64,000 nucleotides of DNA from Bradyrhizobium sp. BTAi1 (GTDB lineage Bacteria > Pseudomonadota > Alphaproteobacteria > Rhizobiales > Xanthobacteraceae): positions 6,529,501 to 6,593,500 of the forward strand of contig NC_009485.1 in NCBI RefSeq assembly GCF_000015165.1. The letters are read 5' to 3'. Both the position numbers and the translations under genes were made by a program. Under the pieces are notes generated by a model. That model was not told where the DNA came from. It saw only the letters and a list, made by a program, of their open reading frames with translations, and made no database searches. Positions 43,086 to 55,577 of this stretch are shown here, piece by piece; positions within the stretch are counted from its first letter, which is position 1, and each line of letters starts with the position of its first letter.

Positions 43086-43894
43086 CCCGCATCGCTCTCG
43101 TCGTGTCCGACGTCGACGGCACGCTATTGACCAAGGACAAGGTTCTGACCGAACGCGCGGCCAAGGCAGCCCGGCAGTTGCGCGAGGCCGGCATCGCCTT
43201 CACGATCACCTCCAGCCGTCCGGCCATCGGCATGGGTTTTCTGATCGCGCCCTTGCAGATCGACCTGCCGGTCGGTCCGTTCAACGGCAGTTCGATCATC
43301 GATCCCGCGATGCGTCCGCTCGAACAGAGCCTGATTCCCGCCGGGGCCGCCGCGCGCTGCGTCGATCTGCTCCAGCAGCGCGGCATCGATATCTGGGTGT
43401 TTACCAGCGATGCCTGGCTGACGCGCAACGCGGCCGGCGATTACGTGCCGAACGAGCAGCGCGCCATCCGGGCAGATCCGACCATCACCAGCGACTTCTC
43501 GCCGTATTTGGCCAAGGCCTGCAAGATCGTCGGTTCGAGCCGCGATTTCGACCTGCTCGCCCGCTGCGAAGGCGAGATGCGGGAGCTGTTGGGGACCGAA
43601 GCAACCGCCGTGCGCTCGCAGAGCTATTATCTCGATATTACCCCGCCGGGCCGCAACAAGGGCACCTTCGTCACCGCCATGGCTGCGCGGCTCGGCATAC
43701 CGCTCAGCCAGGTCGCCACCATCGGCGATATGCACAATGACGTCGCGATGTTCGAGGTCAGCGGGCTGTCGATTGCGATGGGCAATGCCAGCGACGAGGT
43801 CAAGAGCCACGCCACGCGGGTCACCACCTCCAACCAGGACGAAGGCTTCGCCAATGCGATGGAGATGATCGTGGCGGAGAACGTGCAAGATTAG
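43082..43894 (+). CDS. Cof-type HAD-superfamily phosphatase
   Basis: 270 residues from the ATG at 43082 overlapping the previous stop. HAD motifs: VVSDVDGTLLT (I), TSSRP (II) and IGDMHNDVAMFEVSG (IV), with a Cof-type C2 cap between. Cytoplasmic phosphatase acting on small phosphorylated metabolites, probably sugar phosphates given its place at the end of the pentose-phosphate operon. The exact substrate is unknown. Convergent with the GH15 gene. Confidence 0.85.
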   Translation: MTRIALVVSDVDGTLLTKDKVLTERAAKAARQLREAGIAFTITSSRPAIGMGFLIAPLQIDLPVGPFNGSSIIDPAMRPLEQSLIPAGAAARCVDLLQQRGIDIWVFTSDAWLTRNAAGDYVPNEQRAIRADPTITSDFSPYLAKACKIVGSSRDFDLLARCEGEMRELLGTEATAVRSQSYYLDITPPGRNKGTFVTAMAARLGIPLSQVATIGDMHNDVAMFEVSGLSIAMGNASDEVKSHATRVTTSNQDEGFANAMEMIVAENVQD

Positions 43895-43908
43895 CGCGCG
43901 ACCCCGCG

Positions 43909-45720
43909 TCAGGCCTCCGACCGCTGCTTGGCCGGCTTGTGTTCGGCCTTCTTGGCGCCGCTCAGATTCTGCGCCGTGTTGATCAGCGCGATATGCGTCA
44001 GCGCCTGGGGGAAGTTGCCGGTCTGCCGGCGCGCCTGCGTGTCGTACTCCTCCGCGAGCAGGCCGACGTCATTGGCGATGTCGACCACCCGCTGGAACAG
44101 CGTCTCCGCCTTCGCGATGTCACCGGCGAGCACATGCGCATCGGCGAGCCATAGCGTGCAAGCGAGGAACGCGCCTTCGATCGGCTGCTGCTCATCCGAC
44201 GGGGCCTCGCGCGGATCGTGCCGCATCACCAGCCCGTCGCGGATCAGGTGCCGCTCGATCGCTGCGATGGTGTTGCGGATGCGCGGATCGGAGCATGGCA
44301 GGAAGCCGACCGCGGGCAACAGCAGCAGGCTCGCATCGAGCAGTTGCGATCCGTAGGAATCGACGAAGCTGCCGACACCGGCGTCGTAGCCCTTGTCGCA
44401 GACATCGCGATGAATCGTGTCGCGCAGCCGTTGCCAGCGTTCGAGCGGCGCGTTCAGCTGGAACCGCTCGGCGCTCTTGATCGCGCGGTCGAACGCCACC
44501 CAGGTCATCACCTTCGAGAAGACGTAGTGCCGGCCATCGCCCCGACGCTCCCAGATGCCGTGATCGGGTTGATCCCAGACGTCGGTGAGATGGTCGAGCA
44601 CGGCGCATTCGAGCGCCCAGGTGCCATCCTGCAGCCGCAGCTTGGTCATGCGCGCCTGATGAAACGCATCGATGAGCTCGCCATAGACGTCGAGCTGAAG
44701 CTGCGCATGGGCGGCATTGCCGATCCGGACCGGCCGCGAGCCTTCATAGCCGGGCAGCCATTCGGCCTGCCATTCCGTCAGCCGCCGCTGCCCCATGATG
44801 CCATACATGATCTGCATATGGGCGGGAGCGCCGGCGGCCGCGCGCAGCAGCCAATTGTGCCAGGCCAGTGCTTCCTCGGTATAGCCCGAGTTCATCAGCG
44901 CCAGCAGCGTGAACGTGGCGTCGCGCAGCCAGCAGAAGCGATAGTCCCAATTGCGCCTGCCGCCGAGCTTCTCCGGCAAGGACGTCGTCGGCGCAGCAAC
45001 GATGCCCCCCGTCGGGGCATAAGTCAGGGCCTTCAGCGTGATCAGCGAGCGCATCACGAGGTCACGATGGTCGCCGCGGTAGCTGCAACGGCTCGACCAG
45101 TCGGTCCAGAAGGCCTCGGTGTCGGCAAGGGCCTGTTCGGGGTCGATCGCCTTGGGCGGCGGCAGATGCGACGGGCCATAGGTCAGCACGAAGGGAATGG
45201 TGTCGCCGGCCGTGACCTCGAATTCGGCGACCGTCGTCATGCTCTCGCCGCGCGTCTCGACCGGCGTATGCAGCACGGCCATGTCAGGTCCGCACACCGC
45301 GAACAGCGCGGAGCGGTCCTCGGTCCGCCGGACCCAGGGGATCTCGACACCAAACCCGAAACGGATGATCAGGTCCATCCGCATCGCGACCCGTCCGGAC
45401 ACACCGCGAACCAGACGGACGACGTCGGAGGCGCTGCCGCGCGGCGGCATGAAGTCGATCAGTTCGACGATGCCAGCCGGGGTCTCGAAGCGGGTTTCGA
45501 GGATGAGGCTGTCGCCACGATAGCGGCGCGACACCGCGCGGACCTCGTCCCGCGGTTCGATCAGCCAACGGCCATGGCCGCGATCGCCGAGAAGAGCCGC
45601 GAAACAGGCGTCCGAATCGAACGCCGGCCAGCACAGCCAATCGATCGAGCCATTGCGGCTGACAAGCGCAGCCGTCTCACAATCGCCGATCAGCGCATAA
45701 TCTTCGATCCTGCAGGGCAT
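43909..45720 (-). CDS. Glycoside hydrolase family 15 (glucoamylase or trehalase type)
   Basis: 603 residues, normal for bacterial GH15 proteins. N-terminal beta-sandwich opening IEDYALIGDCETAALVSRNGSIDWLCWPAFDS, then the (alpha/alpha)6 barrel with WDYRFCWLRDATFTLLAL (general-acid region) and a C-terminal EEYDTQARRQTGNFPQALTH (general-base region). No signal peptide, so intracellular. Relatives include glucoamylases and the GH15 trehalases of actinobacteria; the trehalose genes nearby make trehalase a real option. It follows malQ by 42 bases and is probably co-transcribed with it. Confidence 0.88.
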   Translation of the reverse strand: MPCRIEDYALIGDCETAALVSRNGSIDWLCWPAFDSDACFAALLGDRGHGRWLIEPRDEVRAVSRRYRGDSLILETRFETPAGIVELIDFMPPRGSASDVVRLVRGVSGRVAMRMDLIIRFGFGVEIPWVRRTEDRSALFAVCGPDMAVLHTPVETRGESMTTVAEFEVTAGDTIPFVLTYGPSHLPPPKAIDPEQALADTEAFWTDWSSRCSYRGDHRDLVMRSLITLKALTYAPTGGIVAAPTTSLPEKLGGRRNWDYRFCWLRDATFTLLALMNSGYTEEALAWHNWLLRAAAGAPAHMQIMYGIMGQRRLTEWQAEWLPGYEGSRPVRIGNAAHAQLQLDVYGELIDAFHQARMTKLRLQDGTWALECAVLDHLTDVWDQPDHGIWERRGDGRHYVFSKVMTWVAFDRAIKSAERFQLNAPLERWQRLRDTIHRDVCDKGYDAGVGSFVDSYGSQLLDASLLLLPAVGFLPCSDPRIRNTIAAIERHLIRDGLVMRHDPREAPSDEQQPIEGAFLACTLWLADAHVLAGDIAKAETLFQRVVDIANDVGLLAEEYDTQARRQTGNFPQALTHIALINTAQNLSGAKKAEHKPAKQRSEA

Positions 45721-45762
45721 TCCACATCCGCATGCACATGCCCCCGCCCGATATCCCGTTCT

Positions 45763-47715
45763 CTAAACGCGGGCCGCGCTGATCCGTTCGGCGGTCGCGG
45801 ATTTCAAGGCATCAATGCCCGCCGTCGCGGCGATGTCCTCGATGGCGACCGGCATCTTGCGGCGCCAGTTCGGATGCTCGTCGATGGTACCGGGAATGTT
45901 GGGCTGGTCGACGACCTCGAGCAGGTCCTCGAGCGAGATCGCCAGCAGCCGCGAGCGCGTTCGCGACAGAAACCTGATCGCGGAATGGACGTCATTGGCT
46001 GCAATGCCATTGTCGCGCAGCACCTCGTCCCAATAGCCGAGGGCGCGCCAGCGATCCTCGTCGCTCTCGCCGGGATCGATGCCCAAGCCGCGCTTGGTCC
46101 GGAGATCACCGAACGAGCGCCAGCCGGCATAGGTCGAGAGGTCGTGCGTGTTCAGCGTCACCAGCGCATTCGGCGGGTAATAATCGACGTCGCGGAAGCG
46201 CCCATTGTCGTCGCGCTCGAAGATCATCACCTTGTAGGACCACAGACCCCAATCGGCCATCTGCTCGCGAAAACCTTCGGGAACGGTGCCGAGGTCCTCG
46301 CCGATGACGACGCATTGGTTGGCCACGCTTTCGATCGCTGTGGCGGCGAGCAGTGCCTCGAACGGCATCTGGACGTAGGCGCCCTGCTTGGCCGGAAATC
46401 CGTGCGGCACCAGATAGAGCCGCTTCAGGCCGAGCACATGGTCCAGCCGGATCGCCCCGGCATGCCGCATCGACGCCCGCACCATCTCCCGGAACGGCTC
46501 GAAGTTCTTCAATTCCAGGCCCGGGGCGTTGAAACCCGCCAGGCCCCAGTTCTGCCCGACCGTATTCAACGGATCGGGCGGCGCGCCGACCGACAAGGTC
46601 CGTGAAATCGCGCCCTGCTCGTTCCAGGCATCGAAGCCGTCGGACTGAACGCCGACCGCGACATCGAGATAGAGCCCGACCTTCATGCCCAGCCGGTGCG
46701 CGAGATCCTTGCAATGGCGCAGCTGCCGCTCGGCCAGCCATTGGACATAGGCGACGAAATCGGCCTCGCGGCGATCCGGACCATTGAGCAGCGCCGCGCA
46801 GCGTGCTGCGTCAGGTTGCCGCCATTCCTCCGGCCACTCCCACCAGGGCTGCTGGAACCGGTGCCGCAACACCTCGAAACAGGTGAACCGCGCCAGCAGA
46901 TCGCCACGCTCGGCGCGATAGGCCTTGAACTCCGCCGCGTCAGCGCTGTCGGGTGCGGCCAGGAATCGGTCGAAGGCGGCGCGCAAGGCCGGCCATTTCA
47001 ACGCCGCCACGCCCTTGTAGTCGACCAACTCGCTCTGTCGCAGCGCCTCCAGCGTCTTGCTGTCCGGGCCGTTCCGGAACCCGGGCGCCTGCTCGACATC
47101 GACATAAAGCGCGTTGAGGAACAGCCGGCTGTTCGGCGCATAAGGGCTGAAATCGCCCGACCGGTCGTCGAACAACGCATGCAGCGGATTGAGACCGACG
47201 CCGTCAGCGCCCAGTTTGGCGCAAAGCTCGATCAGATGCGCGAGATCGGTGAAATCGCCCATGCCCCAATTGCGCCGGGAGCGGATGCCGTAAAGCTGCA
47301 CCGCCAGCAACCAGACACGATCGAAATCGCCCGAGAATGCCTGGCCTGGCGCGACCAAAAGCGGCAAGTCCTCGCGACACGAGGACGCATCGGTCAGCTG
47401 GACGCGATAGCTGCCCACCGCAAGGTCGGCCGGCCATTCAAGCAGCCCATCCTGCGTCTCGCCGCTGGCGGCCTCGACATCGCCACGCTTGATCGTCCAT
47501 CTGACCGGCAGCTGGGCCGCCTCGTTGAGGCGGCTGCGCGCGGGCTGCCCCGCCCGAATCACCACGGCGTCGTTCAGGAGTCGGTGCGGCGTCGGCCTGG
47601 GGAAGGCCTCGACGATGATTTTGAGCGCCGCTTCATCGGTGACGCGGCGCTGCCCCTGACCGTCGTAGAATTCTGTCAGGATTCCGAGACTATGAGCTTG
47701 GCTGAAGAGATCCAT
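45763..47715 (-). CDS. malQ: 4-alpha-glucanotransferase (amylomaltase)
   Basis: 650 residues from the ATG at 47715, where similarity begins (MDLFSQAHSLGILTEFYDGQG); the frame is open to 48033 but that part crosses the promoter. GH77 landmarks: RSRRNWGMGDFTDL, AIRLDHVLGLKRLYLVP (nucleophile Asp), VVIGEDLGTVP (acid/base Glu) and LNTHDLSTYAGW. It disproportionates malto-oligosaccharides and releases glucose, recycling short chains left by debranching. An EcfG-type promoter lies 74-98 bases upstream. Likely in one unit with the GH15 gene. Confidence 0.92.
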   Translation of the reverse strand: MDLFSQAHSLGILTEFYDGQGQRRVTDEAALKIIVEAFPRPTPHRLLNDAVVIRAGQPARSRLNEAAQLPVRWTIKRGDVEAASGETQDGLLEWPADLAVGSYRVQLTDASSCREDLPLLVAPGQAFSGDFDRVWLLAVQLYGIRSRRNWGMGDFTDLAHLIELCAKLGADGVGLNPLHALFDDRSGDFSPYAPNSRLFLNALYVDVEQAPGFRNGPDSKTLEALRQSELVDYKGVAALKWPALRAAFDRFLAAPDSADAAEFKAYRAERGDLLARFTCFEVLRHRFQQPWWEWPEEWRQPDAARCAALLNGPDRREADFVAYVQWLAERQLRHCKDLAHRLGMKVGLYLDVAVGVQSDGFDAWNEQGAISRTLSVGAPPDPLNTVGQNWGLAGFNAPGLELKNFEPFREMVRASMRHAGAIRLDHVLGLKRLYLVPHGFPAKQGAYVQMPFEALLAATAIESVANQCVVIGEDLGTVPEGFREQMADWGLWSYKVMIFERDDNGRFRDVDYYPPNALVTLNTHDLSTYAGWRSFGDLRTKRGLGIDPGESDEDRWRALGYWDEVLRDNGIAANDVHSAIRFLSRTRSRLLAISLEDLLEVVDQPNIPGTIDEHPNWRRKMPVAIEDIAATAGIDALKSATAERISAARV

Positions 47716-47788
47716 TCGGCACGCGATCTGGACGTAAGGAGACCGTACGTCGTGAAATTGTTGTGGGACGGCAAGAGGATAAGCCCCT

Positions 47789-47813
47789 AACGCAGCGCGT
47801 CTGCCGTCGTTCC
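47789..47813 (-). promoter_or_regulatory. EcfG general-stress promoter for malQ
   Basis: Minus-strand GGAAC (47813-47809), 16 bases, then CGTT (47792-47789): an exact consensus match. Transcription would begin near 47782, about 67 bases before malQ. The -35 box is part of the palindrome GTTCC-TTCG-GGAAC, so the treS side also carries a -35 box, at 47818-47822, though its -10 position reads CTTT and not CGTT. Confidence 0.72.
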
Positions 47814-48056
47814 TTCGGGAACCAAACGAGGCTTGCCGCTTTGTAAGAAGGTTGTCTCGGGGCCTAGCGAACCGGGACGACGATTTCTTGTCAATGGCAT
47901 CACCGTGAACAAATTTGCGCACCCGTCCGAAAGCGTCATCCCTCGCGACGCTTTGTCCCCTATTCTGCCCTCTTTTGAGGAGAGCCGCTTCGGTCAGGGT
48001 CATCGGCCCCCCGAATCGCAGCCGATTCGTCATCCTCTCTCCTAGGCGAGGGCTTC

Positions 48057-51000
48057 ATGAACCTGATGTCATCCCTGGACGCTCCCAACCTCCAGACCGC
48101 GACCGATGGCGACGGCCTTTGGTACAAGGACGCGATCATCTACCAGCTGCATGTCAAGGCGTTCGCCGACAGCAACAATGACGGCATCGGCGATTTTGTC
48201 GGCCTGACCGAAAAGCTAGATTATCTCCAGGATCTCGGGGTCACCGCGTTGTGGCTGCTGCCGTTCTATCCCTCCCCTGGGCGCGACGACGGCTATGACA
48301 TCGCCGATTACGGCAGCATCAATCCAGATTTCGGCACGATGAAGGACTTCAAGCGCTTCATCCAGGAGGCCCAGCGCCGGGGTTTGCGCGTCATCACCGA
48401 GCTCGTCGTCAATCACACATCCGACCAGCACCATTGGTTCAAGCGCGCCCGGCGCAGCCCGCCGGGATCCAGCGCCCGCAACTGGTATGTCTGGAGCGAC
48501 ACCGACCAGAAATATCTGGGCACACGGATCATCTTCACCGACACCGAGAAGTCGAACTGGACCTGGGACCCCGAAGCCGGCCAGTTCTACTGGCATCGCT
48601 TCTTCTCGCACCAGCCGGATCTGAATTTCGACAATCCGCGAGTGGTGAGCGCGATCATCCAGGTGATGAAGCGCTGGCTCGATGCCGGGGTCGATGGCTT
48701 CCGGCTCGACGCGATCCCCTATCTCTGCGAGCGTGACGGCACCAACAACGAGAACCTCCCCGAGACGCATGCGATCATCAAGCGTCTGCGCGTCGAGCTC
48801 GACAACTATGCCAAGGACAAGCTGCTGCTGGCGGAAGCCAATCAATGGCCGGAGGATGTGCAGGAATATTTCGGCCAGGGCGACGAATGCCACATGGCCT
48901 ACCACTTCCCGCTGATGCCGCGCATCTACATGGCCATCGCGCAGGAGGACCGCTTCCCGATCACCGACATCCTGCGCCAGACGCCGGATATTCCCGCGAC
49001 CTGCCAATGGGCGCTGTTCCTGCGCAACCATGACGAACTGACCTTGGAAATGGTCACCGACGTCGAGCGCGATTATCTGTGGTCGACCTATGCCAACGAT
49101 CCGCGCGCGCGCATCAATGTCGGCATCCGCCGGCGCCTCGCGCCGCTGATGGACAATGACCGGCGCAAGATCGAGCTGATGAACTCGCTGCTGATGTCGT
49201 TCCCGGGCACGCCGATCATCTATTACGGCGACGAGATCGGCATGGGCGACAACATCTATCTCGGCGACCGCAACGGCGTGCGCACGCCGATGCAGTGGAC
49301 GCCGGACCGCAATGGCGGCTTCTCGCGCGCCGACCCGGCCCGGCTGTATGCGCCGATGATCATGGATCCGGTCTACGGCTACGAGGCCGTCAATGTCGAG
49401 GCGCAGTCGCGCAGCCTGTCGTCGCTGTTGAATGCGACCAAGAAGCTGATCTCGGTGCGCAAATCGACGCCCGCCTTTGGCCGCGGCACCATGAGCTTCA
49501 TCCGCCCGGCCAACCGCTCCGTGCTGGCCTATGTCCGGCAATACAAGGACGAAGTCATTCTCTGCGTCGCCAATCTGTCGCGGTCGGCGCAGGCGACGGA
49601 GCTCGACCTCTCGGCCTTCAAGGACCGCGTGCCGATCGAAATGCTGGGCCGGTCGCGCTTTCCCGCGATCGGCGAGCTGCCTTATATGATCACGCTGGCG
49701 CCGTACGGATTCTACTGGTTTCAACTGCGCGAGCGGGAGAAGTCCGAACCGGTGGTCCAGCGCGCCGTGCCGGAGTTCGAGACGCTGGTGGTTCCCGTCG
49801 GGTCGACCTGGGTTTCGCTGGCGCGCACGCGGAGCCTGTTCGAACGCGACGTGCTGCCCGGACATCTGGCGCGCACGCGTTGGTATCCGGAACGGTCGGC
49901 CGATGCGATCCACCCGACGCTGACATCCGCCATTCCGTTCTGTGACATCGGCGACAACCGCCCCTGGCTGATCTTCTTCAAGGCCGCTGAACGCAACGAC
50001 GAGCTGCGCTATCTGCTGCCGATGTGGATCGACTGGGTTCGCTTCGATCGCGAGCGCTACAATCCGCAGGCGTTTGCCGCCGTGCGCCAGGGCGCGCGTG
50101 AAGGCACCGTACTGGATGCCGCGACCAGCCCGATCTTTCTCGCTCTGCTGCTGCGCAATCTCCGGCAGTCGCTGACCGTGGAGGAAGACGGGCTGCGCCT
50201 CGAATTTCGTCCGACCTCGAAATTTCCCGACCGGCCGATCAGCGAGTCCGAGCAGGTTCGCATCATCGAGACCGACCGCTGCAGCAGCAAGGCCGTCGTC
50301 AACAACGACTACTTCATCAAGATCCACCGTGAACTCGAGGCAGGCGTTCACCCCGAGATCGACGTCGGCCATTTCCTGACCGAGACTGTCGGCTTCGCCA
50401 ACGTGCCGCCATTGCTCGGCAGCGTCGAGTTCATCCAGGACGACGAGCGCCGCACGATCGGCAGTGTTCATGGCTTCATCGAGAACCAGGGCGACGGCTG
50501 GACCGTCACCTTGGCCTATCTCGATCGCTACATCGACGACCAGCGGGTGTTCACCGCCCAAGGCGACGAGCGGCAGAACGAGGAGCGCTCCCCCTATCTG
50601 CGCTATATGACTCAGGCGGGCCGACGGGTCGGCGAGTTGCATGCGGCCCTGGCATCCCGCAACGACATCGCCGATTTTGCCCCCGAGCCGACCACAGCCG
50701 ACAGCCTCGATCATTGGATCGACCGGCTTCGCGCCCAGGCCAACCGGGTCCTTGCCCGACTGATCGAGCGGCGCGACCACTTCAAGGACCCGGAACGCGG
50801 CCTCATCGATCAGGTGCTCGCCAGGCGCGGCGAATTGTCCGAGCGGCTGAGCCATCTGATCCCGCACCACGTCGGCGGCTGCGATATCCGCCTGCATGGC
50901 GATTTTCATCTCGGCCAGATCCTGATCGTCAAGGATGACATCTTCATCATTGATTTCGATGGCGACGAGGAGCAGCCGCTGGCCGAGCGTCGCCGCAAGG

Positions 51001-51358
51001 CGCCGCCGGCGAAAGATATCGCAGGCTTCCTGCGCTCGATCGACTGCTCGGTCCGTGTTGCGCTCGATCACGCCCTGCAGGCCGCCCCCGACGATCACAG
51101 CAAGCTGACCACGGCCTTGGCGGACTGGCGCGACCAGGCCAGCGCCGCGTTCTTGGCAGGTTATCGGGAGATCAAGGCCGCCCAGGGCCTTTGGCCTGAC
51201 GATCCGCACACAGCAGAGGCGCTCCTGAGCTTTTTCCTGCTGGAAAAAGCGCTCGGCGCACTGGAATATGACCTCGCTCACCGGCCGGACTGGCTACGCG
51301 TCGCGCTGGGCAACCTGCTTCGCGTCCTGTCCGTACCAGCACCTGCCAGCGAGTCCTC

Positions 51359-51362
<4 letters not shown>
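48057..51362 (+). CDS. treS: Fused trehalose synthase / maltokinase
   Basis: 1101 residues. Residues 1-560 are GH13 trehalose synthase: YQLHVKAFADSNNDGIGDF, nucleophile Asp218 in DGFRLDAIPYL, acid/base Glu260 in LLLAEANQWP and Asp326 in RNHDELT. Residues about 590-1090 are a maltokinase (Mak/Pep2): N-terminal cap, then LHGDFHLGQIL and IIDFDGDEEQPL as the kinase-like HxD and DFD motifs. The fusion would convert trehalose to maltose and phosphorylate it to maltose-1-P for GlgE. No glgE lies in the window. Overlaps glgB by 4 bases. Confidence 0.93.
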
Positions 51363-53497
<2,135 letters not shown>

Positions 53498-53501
53498 CGC
53501 G

Positions 53502-55577
53502 ATGCGCCTGTCGGCCGGAAGTCACGCCCGTCTCGGTGCCACCTGGGACGGACGGGGGACGAATTTTGCGCTGTTCTCCGCCAATGCCGAGAAGGTCGAG
53601 CTGTGCCTGTTCGACAGCCAGGGCCGGCGCGAGATCGAGCGCATCGAGCTGCCGGAGCGCACCGAGGATGTCTGGCACGGCTATCTCAACGATGTCTCGC
53701 CCGGGCAGCTTTACGGCTACCGCGTCTACGGCCCCTACGAGCCGGAACGCGGCCACCGCTTCAATGCCAACAAGCTGCTGCTCGACCCCTATGCAAAGCG
53801 GCTCGCCGGCCGGCTGGTCTGGAGCGACGCACATTTCGCCTATCGCGCGGGCTCGCCGCGCGAGGATCTCTCCTTCGACCGCCGCGACAATGCGCGCGGC
53901 ATGCCCAAGGCCGTCGTCATCGACGAGACCTTCAATTGGGGCCGCCGCGAGATGCGGCCGCAAATCCCGTGGGAGGACACGATCATCTACGAGGCCCACG
54001 TCAAGGGCCTGACCAACCGACGCGACGACGTGCCGCCGAATCTGCGCGGCACGTTCGGCGGCCTGTCGGCGCCGGCGATGATCAAGCACCTGAAGCGGCT
54101 CGGCGTCACGACCATCGAGCTATTGCCGATCCACGCCTTCATCGACGACCGCATGCTGGTCGAGAAGAAGCTCGTCAACTACTGGGGCTACAATACGATC
54201 TCGTTCTTTGCGCCGGAGCAGCGCTACGCGCAGGACAATCCGCTCGATGCCTTCAGAACCACGGTCGCGCGTCTGCATGACGCGGGCATCGAGGTCATGC
54301 TCGACGTCGTCTACAACCACACCGCCGAGGGCAATCATCTCGGCCCGACGCTGTGCTATCGCGGCATCGACAACGCGTCGTATTATTGGCTGCAGCCCGA
54401 CAATCCGCGCTTCTACGACGATTTCACCGGTTGCGGCTCCTCGGTAAACCTGACGCATCCGCGCGTGCTGCAGATGGTGATGGATTCGTTGCGCTACTGG
54501 GTCGAGGTCTGCCACGTCGACGGCTTCCGCTTCGATCTCGCTACCACCCTCGCGCGCGAGAAGCACGGCTTCGATCGCCGCAGCGGCTTCCTCACCGCGG
54601 TCCGGCAGGACCCGGTGCTCGCCGGCGTGAAGCTGGTGGCCGAGCCCTGGGATGTCGGCCTCGGCGGCTATCAGGTCGGCGCCTTCCCGTCGCAATGGTC
54701 GGAATGGAACGATCGCTATCGCAGCGCCATGCGCCGCTATTGGAGCGGCGAAGGCAGCCTGATCGGCGAGGTCTCGAGCCGGATGACCGGGTCGTCGGAC
54801 ATCTTCAATCACGACGGCCGCACCCAGCGCGCCAGCGTCAACCACGTGACCGTCCATGACGGTTTCACGCTTGCGGATCTGTTCAGCTACAACAGCAAGC
54901 ACAACGAGGCGAATGGCGAGGACAATCGCGACGGCTCCAACGACAACCACAGCAACAATTGCGGTCATGAGGGGCCGAGCAGCGATCCCGCCATCAATGC
55001 GCTGCGCCGGCAGTTGCGCAAGAACCAGCTTGCCTGTCTGTTTCTCGCGCAGGGTTTGCCGCTGCTGCTCGCAGGCGACGAGGTCGGCAATTCGCAGAGC
55101 GGCAACAACAACGCCTATTGCCAGGATAACGAGGTCGGCTGGGTCGATTGGAGCGGCATCGGTCGCGAGGGCGACGACCTCACCGACTTCATCGCCCACA
55201 TGACCGAACTGCGCCGTCGCTTCGGCCAGATCCGTGCGCGCCGCTGGCTCGACGGTCGTCGCGCGGACGGCAGTTTCGGCGTGCTGTGGCTGACGCCCTC
55301 GGCGGAGGAAATGACGCAAACCGACTGGACCTTTCCCGACGGACGATTTCTCGCCTATGTCCTCGCGCCGGTGGAACAGGAGCAGGCTCCGATCTTTATC
55401 GTTCTGAACGCCGCCCCCGAAGAGATCGGATTCAAATTGCCCAAGCTCGCCGAATACAAGACGTGGCAACAGGTCCTCGACACCACCGAGATCCAGCAGA
55501 AACCGGCCGACTTCGCGGCTGGGGCTGATCTCAAGGCGCCGCCTCGCTCCGTCCTTGCCTATGCAGGCGTGTCATGA
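53502..55577 (+). CDS. glgX: Glycogen debranching enzyme
   Basis: 691 residues from the ATG at 53502, where the GlgX N-terminal domain begins (GATWDGRGTNFALFSANAE); the frame is open earlier inside glgB. GH13 residues: Asp345 in VDGFRFDLATTL, Glu381 in LVAEPWDVG and VHDGFTLADLFSYN. It hydrolyses alpha-1,6 branches of phosphorylase-trimmed glycogen; GlgX/TreX-type enzymes are commonly placed with treZ and treY, as here, supplying linear chains. Stop overlaps the treZ start. Confidence 0.94.
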   Translation: MRLSAGSHARLGATWDGRGTNFALFSANAEKVELCLFDSQGRREIERIELPERTEDVWHGYLNDVSPGQLYGYRVYGPYEPERGHRFNANKLLLDPYAKRLAGRLVWSDAHFAYRAGSPREDLSFDRRDNARGMPKAVVIDETFNWGRREMRPQIPWEDTIIYEAHVKGLTNRRDDVPPNLRGTFGGLSAPAMIKHLKRLGVTTIELLPIHAFIDDRMLVEKKLVNYWGYNTISFFAPEQRYAQDNPLDAFRTTVARLHDAGIEVMLDVVYNHTAEGNHLGPTLCYRGIDNASYYWLQPDNPRFYDDFTGCGSSVNLTHPRVLQMVMDSLRYWVEVCHVDGFRFDLATTLAREKHGFDRRSGFLTAVRQDPVLAGVKLVAEPWDVGLGGYQVGAFPSQWSEWNDRYRSAMRRYWSGEGSLIGEVSSRMTGSSDIFNHDGRTQRASVNHVTVHDGFTLADLFSYNSKHNEANGEDNRDGSNDNHSNNCGHEGPSSDPAINALRRQLRKNQLACLFLAQGLPLLLAGDEVGNSQSGNNNAYCQDNEVGWVDWSGIGREGDDLTDFIAHMTELRRRFGQIRARRWLDGRRADGSFGVLWLTPSAEEMTQTDWTFPDGRFLAYVLAPVEQEQAPIFIVLNAAPEEIGFKLPKLAEYKTWQQVLDTTEIQQKPADFAAGADLKAPPRSVLAYAGVS

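Noticed and set aside
48216..51281. A 1021-codon open frame antisense to treS-maltokinase
   Set aside because: High G+C codon structure keeps antisense frames open. Its composition is His/Arg/Asp-rich with no family motifs, while the sense strand carries all TreS and maltokinase catalytic motifs.
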